DNA from: Poecilobothrus nobilitatus
Lineage: Eukaryota > Arthropoda > Insecta > Diptera > Dolichopodidae
Assembly: GCA_947095535.1 (NCBI GenBank)
Contig: OX352774.1
Location: 175,086,200-175,150,199, forward strand
Direction: 5' to 3'
Length of the DNA: 64,000 nt
This document shows, in pieces, positions 24,528-36,098 of this stretch. Within the stretch, counting starts at the first letter, position 1. Every line of letters starts with the position of its first letter. The position numbers were made by a program, and so were the translations under genes. The notes under the pieces are model-generated. The model saw only the letters and a program-made list of their open reading frames with translations, was not told the DNA's origin and did not search any database.

Positions 24528-24741
24528 CCCAATAATATTTTTTTTTTTAATGCATTTCTCTGCCACATAAATGTGGACAGAAAATTACACAGCTTTTCCT
24601 GTTCAGGCGTGGCTGTAAATGTCGTAAGGGGGATAACTCTTACGACGTGTGTGGGATTCGAACCCATACTCCCTCGGTGTTTACATCGTATTTTATACGC
24701 TCTTACTCACTAGGCCACCAAAGTCCCTCTCCCAATAGTAT
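24528..24741 (-). mobile_element. SINE family A, copy 1 with target duplications
   Basis: A minus-strand element at 24539-24730. The tRNA-like head is diverged at its 5' end (GGGACTTTGGTGGCCTAGTG). It has a B-box-like GGTTCGAATCC, a structured body and an oligo-A tail. It is flanked by CCCAATAATAT (24528-24538) and CCCAATAGTAT (24731-24741), matching at 10 of 11 positions, which shows retrotransposition into this site. Transcription would be by Pol III and mobilisation by a LINE enzyme. Confidence 0.9.
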
Positions 24742-25199
24742 CTATAACTAGAGAAAAATTTAAGTATTACATTCGAATTTTCTTCGAATATTTTGCTATA
24801 AACTTAAAATAATCTTCTTTATTATCTTCTCTTGGTTGGCTTTCAACATTTTGTGATAATTTTAAGCCCATTTTAAGTTTTAGAATGAGTTTAAATGAGT
24901 TGCACAGGATGGTTTTATGGGCGAAATTTTCATGTGGCGTAATAAATAAAAGATTTATTAAATAAATTAGAAAGAGGAGTTGATAAGGAATCAATATCAA
25001 AAGAAGAAATCTGAAAAATAGTTAGATATTTCAAATGAATGATTTGAAGTTTGAGCATTGTATGGCATACAATTAGAATTTTGTTCGGTTTTCCGTTTAA
25101 GACTGATAAGCCTTCAAAAATGTTTAGAGTCTGTGAGAAGTCGAAATTTATTATTTGTCTTTGAAATCTCTAATAAATCCAGTTCCGATCGAAAGCCGA

Positions 25200-25219
25200 A
25201 TAATATCATATGATATTAT
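25200..25219. repeat. Perfect 20-bp palindrome
   Basis: ATAATATCATATGATATTAT equals its own reverse complement. Confidence 0.9.
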
Positions 25220-26314
25220 CTGTGGGAAAAATTAGCGGCATCGATATTGAATCCTATAATCCTATGATCATTCAATTGAAACGGTAAAACGGCGACAGAT
25301 ATCTTAAACTCATTCTAAAGAGAAAATAGTCTAGAAGTTGCCTAAACAAGAAGAGACAATGAAAAAACTTAATTTGAAAAATTTAGCGCTAAAGTTGTTA
25401 CTAGTTTCAAGTCTTAAATAAACTTATAATTGAAAACACATATTGTGTAGATTTAGCTTTCTATTTTCATTGTACAGGAAATTAAGTAGTGTAGTATCAT
25501 TTAATTCTAAGAACTTCACAGATGTTTTTGATATTTAAAATTTTTTATTATTATTAATAAAAAAAAATTTACTTTAAGACAAATTAAAGAATTTCTTCTT
25601 AATTTTAAAGTAATATTTTTATTTATTATTCATAAATTCTCTGAAGTTACAATAAATTACAGATTTATATAAAAAGAAAGAATAAAAACTAACAAACAAT
25701 AACAGAAAACCCAGAATAAAATCACTTCCGTTCTGACCACAATTAGAAGCATTTGCCTTTCCTCAAAATTTAATACAAGATAAGATGTATATACCCTCTG
25801 TTTCTTTTGTTATCCAATTTCTTAAAGTGTACAATATGAGAATTGTTATATATGTATAAATTATATATATAATAGTATAAATATTTCTATAAACATGATA
25901 TTTCTATCTCTTTCTCTACCATTTTATAGAATTATAAAAATTTATAAGAAAAATTTATCATTAAGCCATTTATTATTTTATGAGTTTATTGTAAAAGAAT
26001 CGAAATTCAAAGATACTAAAAACGAAAATAAAATCAGAGTCCAGAGGACAACAAAAAAGAAAAAAAAATAACAATTTATTGACAACTTCCTAAATGACTT
26101 CCGTCCAAGACAATAAAATCGTACGATAAAAACGAAATCTCTATAAAAAAAAAAAATAGAACTTTTCCTGCAAATGCATTTCCTTTTGCCTTATGAATTT
26201 TCCTTGATAGTCACCCTTCCGTAACACATTTTGTATGTTCATGTTCATGTATTTGTAATAATTTATGATAGTAAATGAAAAAAAAAATGTCTATTAATGA
26301 TCATATAATATATT

Positions 26315-26350
26315 CAGACCATAGTTGAAAATATTTTTGCTATGGGTCTG
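26315..26350. repeat. Short hairpin
   Basis: CAGACCATAG pairs with CTATGGGTCTG, with one bulged base and a loop of about 15 nt. Confidence 0.7.
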
Positions 26351-26770
26351 GAAAATTAATGAATGTTAAACCTTAAGACTGTAAAGAATTTTGATGACAC
26401 TGACCCTTCGATTTGTCACCAATTTTAACAACTAATTACACTTTTTTTTCGCAGATCACAGATTTTTATTGCTATTTCTATAAATTAAAATATTGTTTTG
26501 TGGTCTTGTAAAAGTGAAATCATCCATTAAAGGTTAACTAGTTGGAAACAAATTATTATTTAAAATAAAAATTAAATAAAGATTTAAAAAAAAAATTATA
26601 ATAAAATAAATTCCAGTTAAATTGAAATAAATGTTGTTATTCTACAAGCTAATTTTTAATGTTATAAAAGTATATACTTGAATTGTTAAGGAAATTGAAC
26701 TTGGAAGGTCAAATTATTAAATGTCATATAAAACAATATAAGAATTCATTTAATTTTAATTATATTTGGA

Positions 26771-26828
26771 GGGGCCTCGGTGGCCTAGTGGGTGGCCTAG
26801 TGCATTAAAAAAAAAACAAAAAAAAAAT
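26771..26828 (+). mobile_element. Micro-SINE: family A head joined to its tail
   Basis: Only the first 20-odd bases of the SINE head (GGGGCCTCGGTGGCCTAGTG) are present, with a partial repeat of GGTGGCCTAGTG. They are joined directly to the SINE 3' end TGCATT and an oligo-A tail of about 25 bases. ATTATATTTGGA occurs on both sides as a perfect 12-bp target duplication (26759-26770 and 26829-26840), so this 58-bp piece inserted as a unit. The A-box-like segment remains and the B box is gone. Confidence 0.9.
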
Positions 26829-26886
26829 ATTATATTTGGATTTTCAGATTAAAAACTCTGTGTTACAAAAGTATAGTTTAATCCTA

Positions 26887-27290
26887 TTATCTGACTCATA
26901 TCATAGCGGTTAAGCCACCGTTCTTATAGAAATTTTATTTTGTAAAATAATAATAATAATAGCTACAACAATGAAGCTGCCTTCAGATATTACATCATGT
27001 AGAGAGGTGTTATAATATACTACTGCATGTTGAAACTATTCATAGCTTCTTCACTATTAGCAATATAGTAATAATAATATTCTTTGTCCTTTGCAGTCCC
27101 AATCCTTAATTCGAAGTTCTCCTATGCTATTCTTTCCTATTTGTACTCCATAGCCAATAAACTGCATGAACTATTAAAGGTTTCATCCCATTATATTGAA
27201 TAAAAGGGGCACTGGATTTAGTCACTAAGAATCTGACATTACTAACCGGCTATTGTCCGTGTCTTTTATATTTAATTAATCCTCATAAAT
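26887..27290 (+). mobile_element. tRNA-headed retroposon (family B), plus-strand copy
   Basis: Starts with the tRNA-like head (ATCTGACTCAT...GCGGTTAAG). A short AAT tract follows, and then the body aligns block by block with the minus strand of 56929-57520: GCTACA, a ATTAC(A/C)TCATGT block, GGTGTTATA, ACTACATGTT/ACTGCATGTT, AGTAATAATAAT, GCAGTCCC/ACAGTCCC, AATA(A/T)ACTGCAT, GGTTTCATCCCATTATATTG and TAAGAATCTGACA. The last 60 bp are weakly conserved and no oligo-A tail remains. It is noncoding and was presumably Pol III transcribed. Confidence 0.8.
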
Positions 27291-27409
27291 TTCTATTTCT
27301 ATTAATTTTTAAAAGAAGGGCTATAACATAATACAATAAGTTCAATACCCGTTTTGTTGTGGTTTGCCATTCAGAAAAAATTCACTCAGCTACTAAAGTA
27401 TGTATTACG

Positions 27410-27650
27410 GACTACGGTACAACAGCCGGTCAAAATAAAAAAAAACTATTTTCAAAAACTTAAATCTCAAGTTTTAATATTATTTCGATTGAAAAACGCC
27501 AAACGGAAATTTTTTTAAGCTCCATTTATATTAAAATTATAAAATTTTAGAGGACTAAGATCTTTGAGAATAAGCAGAATAGAGTTTCGTTAAAATCGCA
27601 AAAAAATTTTTCTATTGATTTTTCACAACTTTTTCTTATATAAAAAATTC
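27410..27650 (+). repeat. GTCC-core helitron-like repeat, internal fragment
   Basis: GAAAAACGCCAAACGG followed by an AAGCTCC block, a GATCTTTGAGAATAA block and a later TTTGGGGCAAAAG resembles the internal part of the copies at 8205-8480 and 55305-55560. The GTCC core itself is missing. Confidence 0.4.
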
Positions 27651-30197
27651 TTAAAAAAAAAATACACATTTTGGGGCAAAAGTAACCGACTACTAGAATT
27701 CTTATTCTCTTTTTGAAATTTTTGAATTAATAAATTCAAAATAAAATGAAATTGGCATTTAATGGAAAAAAAACACTTAGTTAAAACAAAACTGGATAAG
27801 ACAATTTCTTCTTCTTTGGATGTCTGCGATCAGAAGCTTCCTTTATGTCCTGTAGAACCCTGCCCTGCCCTGTAGGACAAATTAAAAAAGTTAATTAAAA
27901 ACAAAATAAATAATTATACAAGAGGTCTTGCACAACTAGACTCAGATTTCAGAAATGGTCTTGCAAAATAAATAATCCTGACTTTTGATATCATAAATCA
28001 TTTACCAATTACAAAATATAATTCTATAGTAACAATTTTTTGATATGATTTTTGTCAGAAATTTCTTCATCTGTTAATGAAGAAAATTCAATTAATTCAA
28101 AAATATAAGGCTGCTTCCCTTTTAAATACGCCATATATATAATTGGAACTTAAAATGAATGATAAAATACCATAAAATGTAAAAATTATAATAAAAAGAA
28201 ACTATTTTTGTCCTTTTATTATAGATATTAACATATGGTTTGGGTTTTTCTTTTTCATTTATAGTCTTTTCAAAAAATTGTATAGTTTTATAATTCTTAA
28301 ATACAGAAAACACGAAAATACTTTAACGGGAATAGAATACAAAGTCGAATCATTAATTTGATTGAAAAATTAACTGGACTTATAACCCATTGAAAGAATA
28401 AAGGATATGAAAAATATAAACTTTATAATTTTTAACTAAAAAAAAATCAAAAATTTAATTACAACAATCTTTTCTTTGTCTAAGAAAAATTTTATATATA
28501 TATATATATATATATAGGTATACAGAATAGTTAACAGGATGTTAAAGTAATTATAAATAAATTATATTATAGATACATTTTTTATCTGTTACACTATTTT
28601 TACATATTTTATACATTTACCTTAAAAAAAAAAAAAAAAAAGAAAAAAGAAAACTAAATGAATGTAATCTTATTTTACTAAGGCAAACCCTTTTTTTTAT
28701 TTAACAAAAAAAAAAACAACTTTTCCTAAGAATAATTACATTTACATATACATACATATATCATATATATATTTCTATATAAAACTACAACATATTATAT
28801 CAGATAAATACTAAAAAGGAAACGTATTGCATTCCTTCTTATCAATGCAAAAATTTATCACAAGGACATATCCGTTCCCATCCATTCTATAATCCTTTTT
28901 TTGTTTTTCTTTTCTTTCTTTTTTTTCAACAATATAACGGAAATTCTTTTTCCGAAATTGTATACTGAACTTATTGAGAACATATTTGTTTAAAGATACC
29001 TACATATATTTTCATATACATATAAAATACATATATATATATTGTCCATCTATTGAATCAATTTTGCAATTCGAAGAGTTGTTCCTTTAAATTGGATAGT
29101 CGATTAGTACTCAAATTCTTTCAATCAAGTTTATTTATTTTTATTTTAAATTACAAATAGCTATACTATTGCTATTCCAGTTTTAACCTCCCATCTATAA
29201 AAATTGAATATGCAAATATGAAAAACAATAAATAAAAAATAAAAAAAGTATATAAAAAACTTAAACCTGAAAAGCCTATTCTTTAAATAAGTTTTCTATA
29301 GATCTAATGTTTTTTTTTTCTTTGCTGTTATTCTTATTGGAAAATTCTTTATACATATATGTACACATGTACAACCCAGGAAGCTTAAACAAACAGAAAA
29401 TTCAATTGATAAACTTTTCATACACTAGGTAAGTACGTAAATTTTCACAAAAAAAGAAATACAAACAATAAAAGAAAACATTCGGTAAAAAAAAAGGATA
29501 AAAGCCTGGAGGTTAACTACTATTCTAGAAATTGTATAAACACAGAGAAAAATCCGAAAAGAAAAAGAAAATTTGTAAACACTATTTATATTGTATCATT
29601 TTCGACAGAAAAAAAAAAAAACAAACAGTAAAGCTCAAAAAATAACAGAACAAAAAAAAAAAAGAAACAAGATTCTAGGACAAAATATGAAAATAAAACG
29701 ACAGAATTATTTTAACATGATTGTACTTTTTTACTCACTCACACAAACACATATATACATATATGCACATACTAAAGGTACTAGATCCATGAACGAATTC
29801 CTATATTTCTTCATCAATTGATTTTGATTCTTTATAAGAAGACTGGGATTTTTTTAATTATATACCTGTACTATATACAGTGTTGTACCACTTCCTTATA
29901 GTTTTCATAGATTTCAAAAATAATTTTAAGAATTATTATGGCCATTATAGATCTATAAAATAAAGGTTTTAGAAATGTACAAAGTAAGTTGAAAGGATCA
30001 AAAGAAAATTAAGTAATTTTTTTCTTTCAACGGTTCGTCACGTTTATAAAACCTTCGAATTTTTTTACTAAAAAGATTATTGCAATACAAACCATGTACG
30101 ACAGTCTAACAGAGTCTTAGTATGAAGAGCAACCCATCATTAAAAACAAAACAGAACTTCTTGCGATAAGCCTTGTCTAGAGACCGTCACATGATTA
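27651..30197. other. AT-rich stretch without recognisable gene
   Basis: Includes a TA run at about 28494-28515, A20 near 28625 and many TATACATATA-type tracts. ORFs at 28122-28313 and 29591-29821 are low-complexity. Confidence 0.55.
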
Positions 30198-30328
30198 GAT
30201 TAGTTGTTCTCTGTTTTTTTTTAGTGCATTTCTCTGCCACATAAATGTGAACAGGAAATTACACAGCCTTTCCTTTACAGGCGTGGCTGTAAATGTTGTA
30301 AGGGGGAATGGCTCTTACGACGTGTGTG

Positions 30329-30339
30329 GGATTCGAACC
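30329..30339 (-). promoter_or_regulatory. SINE internal Pol III B box
   Basis: GGTTCGAATCC matches the B-box consensus exactly. It sits in a TGTGGG/CCCACA stem, that is, a canonical T arm. Confidence 0.8.
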
Positions 30340-30380
30340 CACACTCCCTCGGTGTTTATAGCGTATTTTATACGCTCTTA

Positions 30381-30392
30381 CCCACTAGGCCA
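30381..30392 (-). promoter_or_regulatory. SINE internal Pol III A-box-like motif
   Basis: TGGCCTAGTGGG in the tRNA-like head matches the TRGYNNARNNG pattern. It pairs with a downstream B box in the same element. Confidence 0.65.
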
Positions 30393-30415
30393 CCGAGGCC
30401 CCGATTAGTTGTTCT

Positions 30416-31590
30416 GTTTAAGGATGCTTTAGTTCGGTTCGCCTTAATTCATTATCTGGCTTTTTGTTTTGATTCCAAAGAAATTGCACTAGCATCAATT
30501 ATCAATTGTCACACAACAACAAATGTCATTTTCAATTCTATGTTATTTCTTTACTTACTTTCTTTTCTTTCTTCTATAGATTTCTCATTAAGTCAATGCT
30601 TATTCTTTATATATAGGTTGTAAATTGTATTTCCCTAAATGATTCGTTTAGATTCTAACAGTTTTTAACATATAGAGCAAAGGTAAAAAAAGATACATGA
30701 TTGCACAAAAATAAACAAGTTGCATATCACTGTTAAAGATATATCTGTTATCCTACCTTTCTCTAAAATACCTTCAAAATTGTTCCCACCATATAATATC
30801 AAATATGTACTAACTTTTATTATAATTTTTTGAACAAAAATTTCTAGAAATTTATTTTGAATTGGAACCTTTTCCATACTCATACAATATGTATAAACCA
30901 CAAATGTGTTTTTTTTTTTTTTAGGTTCTAAATTATAGACTATGTGGTTAGAGATTGATTTTATGTATACGTATATGTGTAGGTATTTAATATTTACGAA
31001 GGAATTGAAATTTGAAAAAGAAAAAAACTGGAAAATTTATTTTTCATTTGTAAATATTGAACTATGGTATTTCGCTACAGGCTTAAAACTCTTAAAATCC
31101 TTTTTTTTTTTTCTTCTTTTTTTTGTACATTTGTTATAAAAAATAGGGAAGAAGGAGGGTTCTACAATCAAAAATTTCTGATATATTTTAAATTTGGTTT
31201 TAATATTACAATATTACAAGTAGCTGAGGTATACAAAAAAAAAAAAACAGATTCTGTATAATAATAAATAACAAAAGAAAAAAAAAAATTGGTATTGAAT
31301 TTGGAATCCTTCAGTTAGCTGCACATAAAATTTTGTGCAATGGTATATATACATTTAAATGTATATAGATGTATTATGTATTATAAACATAATTAAACAT
31401 TAAATTTTAAATTAAAATATAAATTAAACATGTTTAATACTTAGAGTGCTCCATTTTAAGTATTTATTTATACTATGGTTGAATTTCTGTTCAAAAAGAC
31501 TGCTAATTGGAGTTATTAAAAGTCATAGGTAAGAAGATTAAAAGAAGCGACAAGATTATAAGTAAGCATGTGGATCTTAATTATGGATAT
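30416..31590. other. AT-rich stretch without recognisable gene
   Basis: ORFs at 30665-30901, 30942-31139 and 31064-31261 are low-complexity. No repeat was recognised. Confidence 0.5.
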
Positions 31591-31872
31591 GATTTTGCAG
31601 AAGGATTAACGATATAGAGAGTTTGGAGAACTATAACCAAGAAAACGACAGAATTATTTCGGTACAGTTTTTATTTTCCAGGTTTAGATGAACTCTCTGA
31701 CATGTATTTAAGTAACTTTCAAAGTTTCTTCGTTAAAGACGTATCATCGTGGTATAAACCTATAGGGAAACTTAACGCCCTCTAACTCATATCGAATAGG
31801 TTTGTTCTTCAAAGTTTTTGAAGGTACACTACAGAGTTAGAGTCTAGTAATTACTGCCGAATTACCTCAACC
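31591..31872 (+). repeat. Dispersed repeat R4, copy 1 (possible coding relic)
   Basis: Aligns with the minus strand of 51711-52053: GATTTTGCAGAAGGATTAAC with ATTTTGAAGGTTAATC; GGTTTAGATGAACTCTCTGA with GATTTAGATGTACTTTCTGA; TTTCAAAG followed by TTTCTTC or CTTTTTC; ATCGAATAGGTTT with CTCGAATAGGTTC; TTTGAAGGTACAC with TTTGAAGGTGCAC. In one frame both copies read similar peptides (GLDELSDMYLSNFQSFF here, DLDVLSDIELRSFQSFF there). In this copy the frame can be followed from about 31515 to a stop near 31785 with one internal stop. Whether it was ever protein-coding is uncertain, and I recognise no family. Confidence 0.6.
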
Positions 31873-32159
31873 TTTATCAATAAAAAATTAATTCCTAACC
31901 CTTTTGTAATCTTCAGTAGCATCATGTTTTAGTATTAGTTTTGTAAATTTAATTTTTTTTTATGCAATTTTATTTTTCGTTTGGAAAAATTAAAAAACAA
32001 CCTACATTTTGCAAAATGTCACGTCATATAATATCAACAGTAAACGTCCAAAATAAATAAATACTCAAATGTTCAAATAAATAAAATAAATTTTACACAT
32101 TTATGAATACATACATAAAAAAAAAACAGAAAACAAAGTAGAAAAAGTGAATGTTTATT

Positions 32160-32215
32160 ATTTTAATTAATGAATTATCACCTGTCTGACAGGTTCATTG
32201 ACAGGTAAGTTAAGA
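32160..32215. promoter_or_regulatory. Palindromic ACCTGTC/GACAGGT cluster next to an AT homeobox-like motif
   Basis: ACCTGTCTGACAGGT (32180-32194) is a perfect palindrome around a central T. A third GACAGGT follows at 32200-32206, and TTTTAATTAATGAATTATCA lies directly upstream. CACCTG is an E-box and TGACAGGT contains the TGACAG core bound by TALE homeodomain proteins, so an enhancer-like cluster is possible. The last GACAGGTAAGT is also a perfect splice-donor consensus (CAG/GTAAGT). Function is inferred only. Confidence 0.3.
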
Positions 32216-34680
32216 TTATGTCATTAATTATACTACAGTTTTTCTTTTATTTGCCTATTGTCTGTACATATATATTTATTTGTATATATGAATATTTACT
32301 ACATATTCATGATAATGATGATGATACCAATCAAACAAATGAAAGAAAACAGAAAACGTTTCCCCAATAAAAAACCGCGTTCGTCATTTCTTTTGATAAG
32401 TAAGCGAATGAAGCAAAAATTTTATTCTTGTAAAAAAAAATTCAATAATGATGATTTTAAAACTAAGAATAAACAAGAAAAAAATACAATAAATATGTAC
32501 ACATATATAATACATACCCTGATAATTATTTACATGTTTTATATTATATACAGTGGTGTTCGAAAATTTAACGATATTAAAACTTTTAAAAAATTTAAGG
32601 AGTTATTCTAAAAAATTATTTAAATTCTAATTCAGATATTAACTAGAGGCATATCAAGCCCGTTTACATTTTCATCCAAATAGGGTAAAGATCTTCACTG
32701 CAAAGAAACTCCTAATCTCTAATACCATAAGACTACAAATACTAAGAACCAACACCTTTATTTCAAAAGGAATTGTTTTAATACAACCCTTTTCCTACAA
32801 ATTGGCATGAATAATAAAATAAATTCCTAAATATTTAAATGTGTTTTTTTCTTACATGTTAATTAAACAGTAGTAGCAGATTTTTTTATATTAATTTAGA
32901 TTTAGCTAAGTAGGAGAGCGAAAAAGAGCGGGAAATGGTATAATAAAGGAGAATTGGAGGATAAATTAGAAATAAATCGAAAAGGATCTATTTGAATAGT
33001 TAGAACTTGTAGATTTGTATTGGCAGAGCGAAGGTATGTTTTATATCTTAATAGTTTTCACAACGAATGGATTTAAATTTTCAACCACCACCAATGCCTA
33101 AAATGATGTAGAAATAAGCATTCGCTACCTATAGTGGTACGGTATAATAGTTTGAGGGAAGACATAATTATTAATTCTAGTTTAATGTAAATGAAAAAAA
33201 AATTAACCAAAGATAATCTTTTGATCGTTTGTTTTTTGGATATTCGACTTAGACCAGAATTAAAAACAAAATTCGATTATAAAAATATATTCGGGGGCTT
33301 ACCTCAAAACATTGACAAACTTTTATATATGAATATATTTTACTATAATATCTCAACCAGTACTGAATATAAATATCCATTTTTCGAACATCCGTTCAAA
33401 AAATGATACAAACATTTTTGAAATTCTAATTTTAGGGGAAATTTCTTTATAAAATTTTTAAAAATGTAAAATTAAATTTTGGACACAAATGAGATTTTCG
33501 ACAGATATAAAACTTTTTGATCATCATTACAAATTAAAAGCTTAGTAAAAATGTTAGCAAATGTTTTTTTTTTTTCTTTTTGAAATATAATAATTAGTTG
33601 TTATTATTTCGATTTTTACAACCTTTACAGTCGAATAATCAACGGTTTAGTGAAACTGAAGTGTAGTCAAATATGAATAATAATTGATTTAATGGATGTC
33701 CTATGTTCTTTATAAAAAAATTTTCGGTTTTCACTGTATTGGTTCACAAATCATGCAACAGCACCTTAAATATTCTGATTTACTTGAACATATTTTGTTC
33801 TTAATATACCAATACACCATCAACTCTTATTAATATAATGTAGATGCATTTTAAGTATATTTTGAAAGATACTTTATAGATTTTAAAGAAGGATTGAGAA
33901 AGAATTTTAAAAGTCGACTTGAAAAACAAACAAACAAAAAAAAAAAATCAGGCGTCACTTTGTCTTCAAACTCATTTTTGATCAGAGTAAATTTAACAAT
34001 AATAATAATATAAAATAAAATACCAACAACATCAAATTATATTGATTGTAATAATAACGAGTATGATGATACTTTAAATTGATACTGATGATGATAATGA
34101 TAATAATGATCATTTTACTTGACGGCTTTAAAAATTAACGACAAATAAAAATGTAACAATAATAAGAATAAAAATCATTAAAAATAAAAAAAAATAAGGA
34201 ATGTAGAATTCATCAAAAATATAATATAAATATGATGCTAAACATTATTGATGAATAGTGATTTGTTGATAGAATATGAAGGGTATAAGAAATAGTATAC
34301 ATATGTATATATATACAAATACAAGAATAGAAGTGGGAAGAATTTTCATTACTCATCTTTTTAAACCGCACTCATTTATTAAAAATATTTCAGTACTGTT
34401 TTTTTTTTTTTTTTACTTATTGTTATTTATTGTTTATTTTTATTTTTTATTATTTTTATTATTATTGTTATTATTGTTATTTATATTTGCTGTATAATTT
34501 TTACACCTAAGTATGATTGCGTTGCGGCTTTTAATATTTATCATCATTTGGAAATAACATCAGTTTTTTTTCAATCTTTTTTATATTTTACATTTTAAAA
34601 TTAAAGAAAAAAACAACAACAACAAAAAGAACAAAAAAAAACAGAAGAAAAATTGAAAAAAAAAAAAGAAAGAAAAGTTA

Positions 34681-34790
34681 AGATCTCGTCCAGTCCAGAT
34701 CATTAGAGGCAACCATTAATTTACATTAAAACGCAATTACGAAAGACGTTTGCGATACCGCGGATTGATTGCACGATTTTTATTTTTTTC
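34681..34790. other. High-complexity GC-richer patch, candidate conserved noncoding element
   Basis: A stretch free of homopolymers stands between poly-A and poly-T regions: CTCGTCCAGTCCAGATCATT, ACGCAATTACGAAAGACG, then GATACCGCGGATTGATTGCA. It has no long frame and no similarity to other parts of the window. Complexity alone suggests constraint or an old insertion. Confidence 0.3.
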
Positions 34791-35880
34791 TCATATTTTT
34801 TTTTTTTTCCTACTTTATATAGTATTAATATATATTTATACATACATATGTATTATGTATATCTATATACTTTTATAAGCACTTGGCATTAATAAAAAAT
34901 GATTTTTTGGAGTTATCAAGAGTTGAATTTTGGTTACGTCTTATGGTTATTTTATTTTTGATGATTTTTTGATAAAATGCCGCCTCTATGTCTCGTTATA
35001 TCTATATCAAAAAACAAAAAAAAAAAAAAAAACAGTGTGGTGAGGGAGTAGAGTACATTAAAAAAACAGAAAAAAAAAACAACAACAACAACAATAAATT
35101 CAAAATTTTAAATCACGAAATTTAAAATGGCTTCTTTCGAGGTTATATAGATATATTTATAATAAAACATAAATACATATATACAATCATAAAATCTTTA
35201 CTTTAACTTAAAAAAAGAAAAATAAAAGATTATTAGTAAATTGAAATTTGTTTTTTTTTTTTTTTTTTTTGTTACTAGCATAACGTGGGACCGTTTTTTC
35301 GTTTTTTTTTTTTGCATGAAATTTTCACTTCAATTGATTGAAGATGAGTGGCTGTTGTAATGAAGTTAAATATGATAATAATGACACTATAGGTAATGAT
35401 GACTTGAAATAAGAAAAAAATATATATACATATATATATTGAATTTTTAAAACAGATAAAAAGATTAAAGTTTTTGTTTTTATATTTAATTTTTTTCTTT
35501 TTTGATATGAGAAATAATTTAAGAGGTCTGCTATAAATATTTTCTGTGTCTTCTTCAACTTTTTAAAGTTAATAACTTAGAATTACAAATATAAATCTTC
35601 TTTTTGGTATTGTTTTGGATTTTCTAAGTATAGTCTTAGATGTTAGAAGAGGTCATTAAATAACTTTAAAATATTTAATTAAAAAAAATTGTCCAAGTGA
35701 ATTATTAATAGTTCAGAACACTCAAGTTTTAATTGGTCGAATTAATTACTCATATATTGTATATGATATATCATACAAGTTTAATCTCAAAATCTCTTAT
35801 TCACTGAGAGGTTAAAATTATAGACACAAAACTATAAAAATTATAGACATTTAATTCAAAAAGTATAGTGATAGTTTTGG

Positions 35881-36064
35881 TTTTTTTTTACTTGCCACTC
35901 CTATAAGGAACAAAGGGCGGGCATCCACTAAACATTTATTATTCATATTTGACTAAGTTTCAGTTTTGGGAATCATTAATTTTATTACGCCGTTGATTAC
36001 TCGGTTGTAGCTGTTGTACAAAACTATATGAGACGTTTTTTTTTACTAATAGCTGATAATAAAA
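35881..36064 (-). repeat. Dispersed repeat R3, 3' fragment with oligo-A tail
   Basis: On the minus strand it ends CCTTATAGGAGTGGCAAGTA followed by an A run. It aligns with the 3' part of the R3 copy at 61845-62430; shared plus-strand blocks are CACTAAA, TTATTATTNATATT, CTAAGNTTC, TTACTCG/TAACTCG and TTGTACAA. It is interrupted by the mariner inserted at 36065. Confidence 0.55.
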
Positions 36065-36066
36065 TA

Positions 36067-36098
36067 AAGGGTTTTCCAATTTGAGTGATATGATTTCT
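36067..36098. repeat. Left terminal inverted repeat of the 36-kb mariner
   Basis: 32 bp, exact complement of 36968-36999, preceded by TA. Confidence 0.97.

Larger units (their letters stand above)
24742..26758. other. AT-rich stretch with a palindrome and a hairpin
   Basis: The segment 24765-25390 is less AT-rich and shows staggered open frames on the minus strand, but they match nothing I recognise. The rest is low complexity. Confidence 0.45.
30211..30402 (-). mobile_element. SINE family A, copy 2 with perfect 13-bp duplications
   Basis: This is a well preserved copy. On the minus strand it reads GGGGCCTCGGTGGCCTAGTG, a short AGCGTAT/ATACGCT hairpin, CACCGAGGGAGTGTGGGTTC and the body, and ends in oligo-A. 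GATTAGTTGTTCT flanks both sides (30198-30210 and 30403-30415). The open frame at 30324-30623 crosses the element and is not a gene. Confidence 0.95.
31873..35880. other. AT-rich stretch with two candidate conserved noncoding patches
   Basis: Apart from the two patches listed separately (32160-32215 and 34681-34790), this holds low-complexity DNA with long T runs, for example about 34400 and 35253. ORFs at 32258-32611, 33191-33406, 34276-34497 and 35325-35558 match nothing I know. Confidence 0.45.

Noticed and set aside
24640..24727. Functional tRNA gene in the SINE heads
   Set aside because: The A and B boxes are present, but the anticodon arm is replaced by an AGCGTAT/ATACGCT hairpin, no acceptor stem closes the fold, and copies have SINE bodies and target duplications.
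24765..25390. Staggered open frames on the minus strand suggesting a decayed gene
   Set aside because: All three frames are partly open because the segment is less AT-rich. No motif, no second copy in the window and no consistent frame.
31515..31785. Reading R4 as an endogenous viral relic
   Set aside because: Nothing in the visible peptide supports a viral family. Only repeat status is supported.
33191..33406. 71-codon frame with a protein-like composition (LDIRLRPELKTKFDYKNIFG)
   Set aside because: No second copy, no recognisable family, and its length is within chance expectation here.
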